Shown here: positions 4,686 to 5,534 of the stretch, in pieces
Layout: every line of letters begins with the position of its first letter
Numbering within the stretch: position 1 is the stretch's first letter
Assembly (NCBI GenBank): GCA_031281855.1
Contig: JAITEW010000048.1
Span: 1-5,534, forward strand
Length of the DNA stretch: 5,534 nucleotides
Source of the DNA: Treponema sp.
GTDB taxonomy: Bacteria > Spirochaetota > Spirochaetia > Treponematales > Breznakiellaceae
Reading direction: 5' to 3'
The notes under the pieces: generated by a model
Database searches by the model: none
Told to the model about the DNA's origin: nothing
The model's input: the letters and a program-made list of their open reading frames with translations, nothing else
Made by a program: the position numbers and the translations under genes

Positions 4686-5534
4686 GCGGGGCCTGGGCAG
4701 GGGCATAGACGCCCTTATTCCCAGGGAAGAAGCGGCCCCTGATGGGTCCGGTGAAGACGCCGAAGGGAACAAGCCCCGGAGCGCGGAACTTTTTATCCCC
4801 CTTGAGAAGCTCAAGGCCAACCCCGAACAGCCACGGAAAAATTTTGATCATGGAGAGTTGGCGGAACTGGCGGACTCCATCAGGGAGCACGGCGTCATCC
4901 AGCCCATCATCGTAGAAGAGAGGGAAGACGGGACCTACACCATAGTCGCCGGGGAGCGCCGGACCAGGGCCGCTAAAATCGCGGGGCTCACCGAAATCCC
5001 CGCGCTGGTCCGGAAATACTCCGATGAAAAGCGGATGGCGGTCTCGCTTATCGAAAACATCCAGCGTTCCGGCCTCAACCCCATGGAAGAAGCGCTGGCG
5101 TACAAGCGGCTCATGGAACTCACGGGCCTTTCCCAGGACGAAGCCGCCGCCAGGGTCGGCAAGAACCGCTCCACTGTGGCCAACGCCCTGCGGCTCCTTA
5201 AACTCCCTTACGAGATGCAGGAAAGCATCCAGGAAGGGGACCTCTCTCCGGGCCACGCCAGGGCTATCCTTTCAATCCCAGGCGCCAAAGGACAGGATCT
5301 CCTTTTCCGGGAAATCCTGAAAAAAAACCTCTCTGTCAGGGAAGCCGAACGCCGCGCAGCCGTCATATCCGGGGAGGCCAAAAAAACCGCGCAGCCCAGG
5401 GAGAGGCCCAGCCGGGCCCCGGAGCTGGACGCTATGGAAGAAAAGTTCATCACCCGCCTGGGCACCAAAGTCGCAATCAACGGTGATCTCAACAAGGGCT
5501 CGATTGTGATCGATTACTACTCAATGGAAGACCT
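4675..5534 (+). CDS. parB: Chromosome-partitioning protein ParB (Spo0J), cut by the right edge
   Basis: Reading from GTG at 4675 gives 286 residues open to the window end. The N-terminus RGLGRGIDALIP (residues 5-16) is the classic ParB start, which carries the ParA-stimulating region in known ParB proteins. The CTPase/N-engagement domain follows: NPEQPRKNF (49-57), GERRTRA (93-99, the GERRxRA box with R95 and R96) and ENIQRSGLNPMEEA (127-140). A helix-turn-helix for parS binding spans about 151-178 (GLSQDEAAARVGKNRSTVAN). A polar linker at 232-250 precedes the C-terminal dimerisation domain (LGTKVAI...GSIVIDYYSMED). Family length suggests that only roughly ten residues are missing. The start overlaps the parA end by 11 nt, with AGGAGGT 8 nt upstream. 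ParB binds parS, spreads as a clamp and loads SMC. Confidence 0.95.
   Translation, partial: MTLKRGLGRGIDALIPREEAAPDGSGEDAEGNKPRSAELFIPLEKLKANPEQPRKNFDHGELAELADSIREHGVIQPIIVEEREDGTYTIVAGERRTRAAKIAGLTEIPALVRKYSDEKRMAVSLIENIQRSGLNPMEEALAYKRLMELTGLSQDEAAARVGKNRSTVANALRLLKLPYEMQESIQEGDLSPGHARAILSIPGAKGQDLLFREILKKNLSVREAERRAAVISGEAKKTAQPRERPSRAPELDAMEEKFITRLGTKVAINGDLNKGSIVIDYYSMED

Noticed and set aside
4603..5256. Minus-strand open frame of 217 codons opposite parA/parB
   Set aside because: The plus strand carries a clear ParB with GERRxRA, helix-turn-helix and the usual N-terminus, so this is a shadow frame.

Overview
The window looks like a chromosomal segment of an anaerobic bacterium with fairly high GC content. 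My best guess is a Treponema-like spirochaete, possibly from an insect gut. That guess rests on the style of the genes and their combination, not on a marker gene, so treat it as inference. There are eight protein-coding genes, two of them cut by the window edges. I see no rRNA, tRNA, CRISPR array or insertion sequence, and no gene-free stretch longer than 69 bp.

Layout: a 69-bp divergent intergenic region (3852-3920) splits the window. To its left, six genes lie head to tail on the minus strand. In order of transcription they are a Cof-type HAD phosphatase (3851-3033), a two-CBS plus RsbT-like ATPase fusion (3029-2040), a small DRTGG-domain protein (2043-1711, TTG start), a PHP-family metallo-phosphoesterase (1693-947, GTG start), a PIG-L/LmbE-family deacetylase (911-96), and the first 17 codons of glycerol kinase glpK (52-1). 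Spacings run from a 4-nt overlap to 43 bp and most starts have good Shine-Dalgarno sequences, so the first five genes are probably one operon. glpK may be read through or may have its own weak promoter.

To the right, on the plus strand, are parA (soj; 3921-4685) and parB (spo0J; GTG start at 4675, running off the right edge). They overlap by 11 nt and form the chromosome segregation pair, which in most bacteria lies fairly near the replication origin. No parS-like palindrome was seen in the window.

The most interesting biology is the CBS-ATPase / DRTGG / PHP trio. Similar trios are known beside [FeFe]-hydrogenase genes in fermentative Firmicutes and Thermotogales and look like an undescribed sensory or regulatory module. 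Here the trio sits with a HAD phosphatase, a PIG-L deacetylase and glpK, and no hydrogenase is visible. At the DNA and RNA level, two structures stand out. One is a hairpin that holds the parB Shine-Dalgarno sequence in its loop directly before the GTG start. The other is a nested dyad covering the HAD-operon promoter and reaching the parA start, where parA itself has no Shine-Dalgarno sequence.
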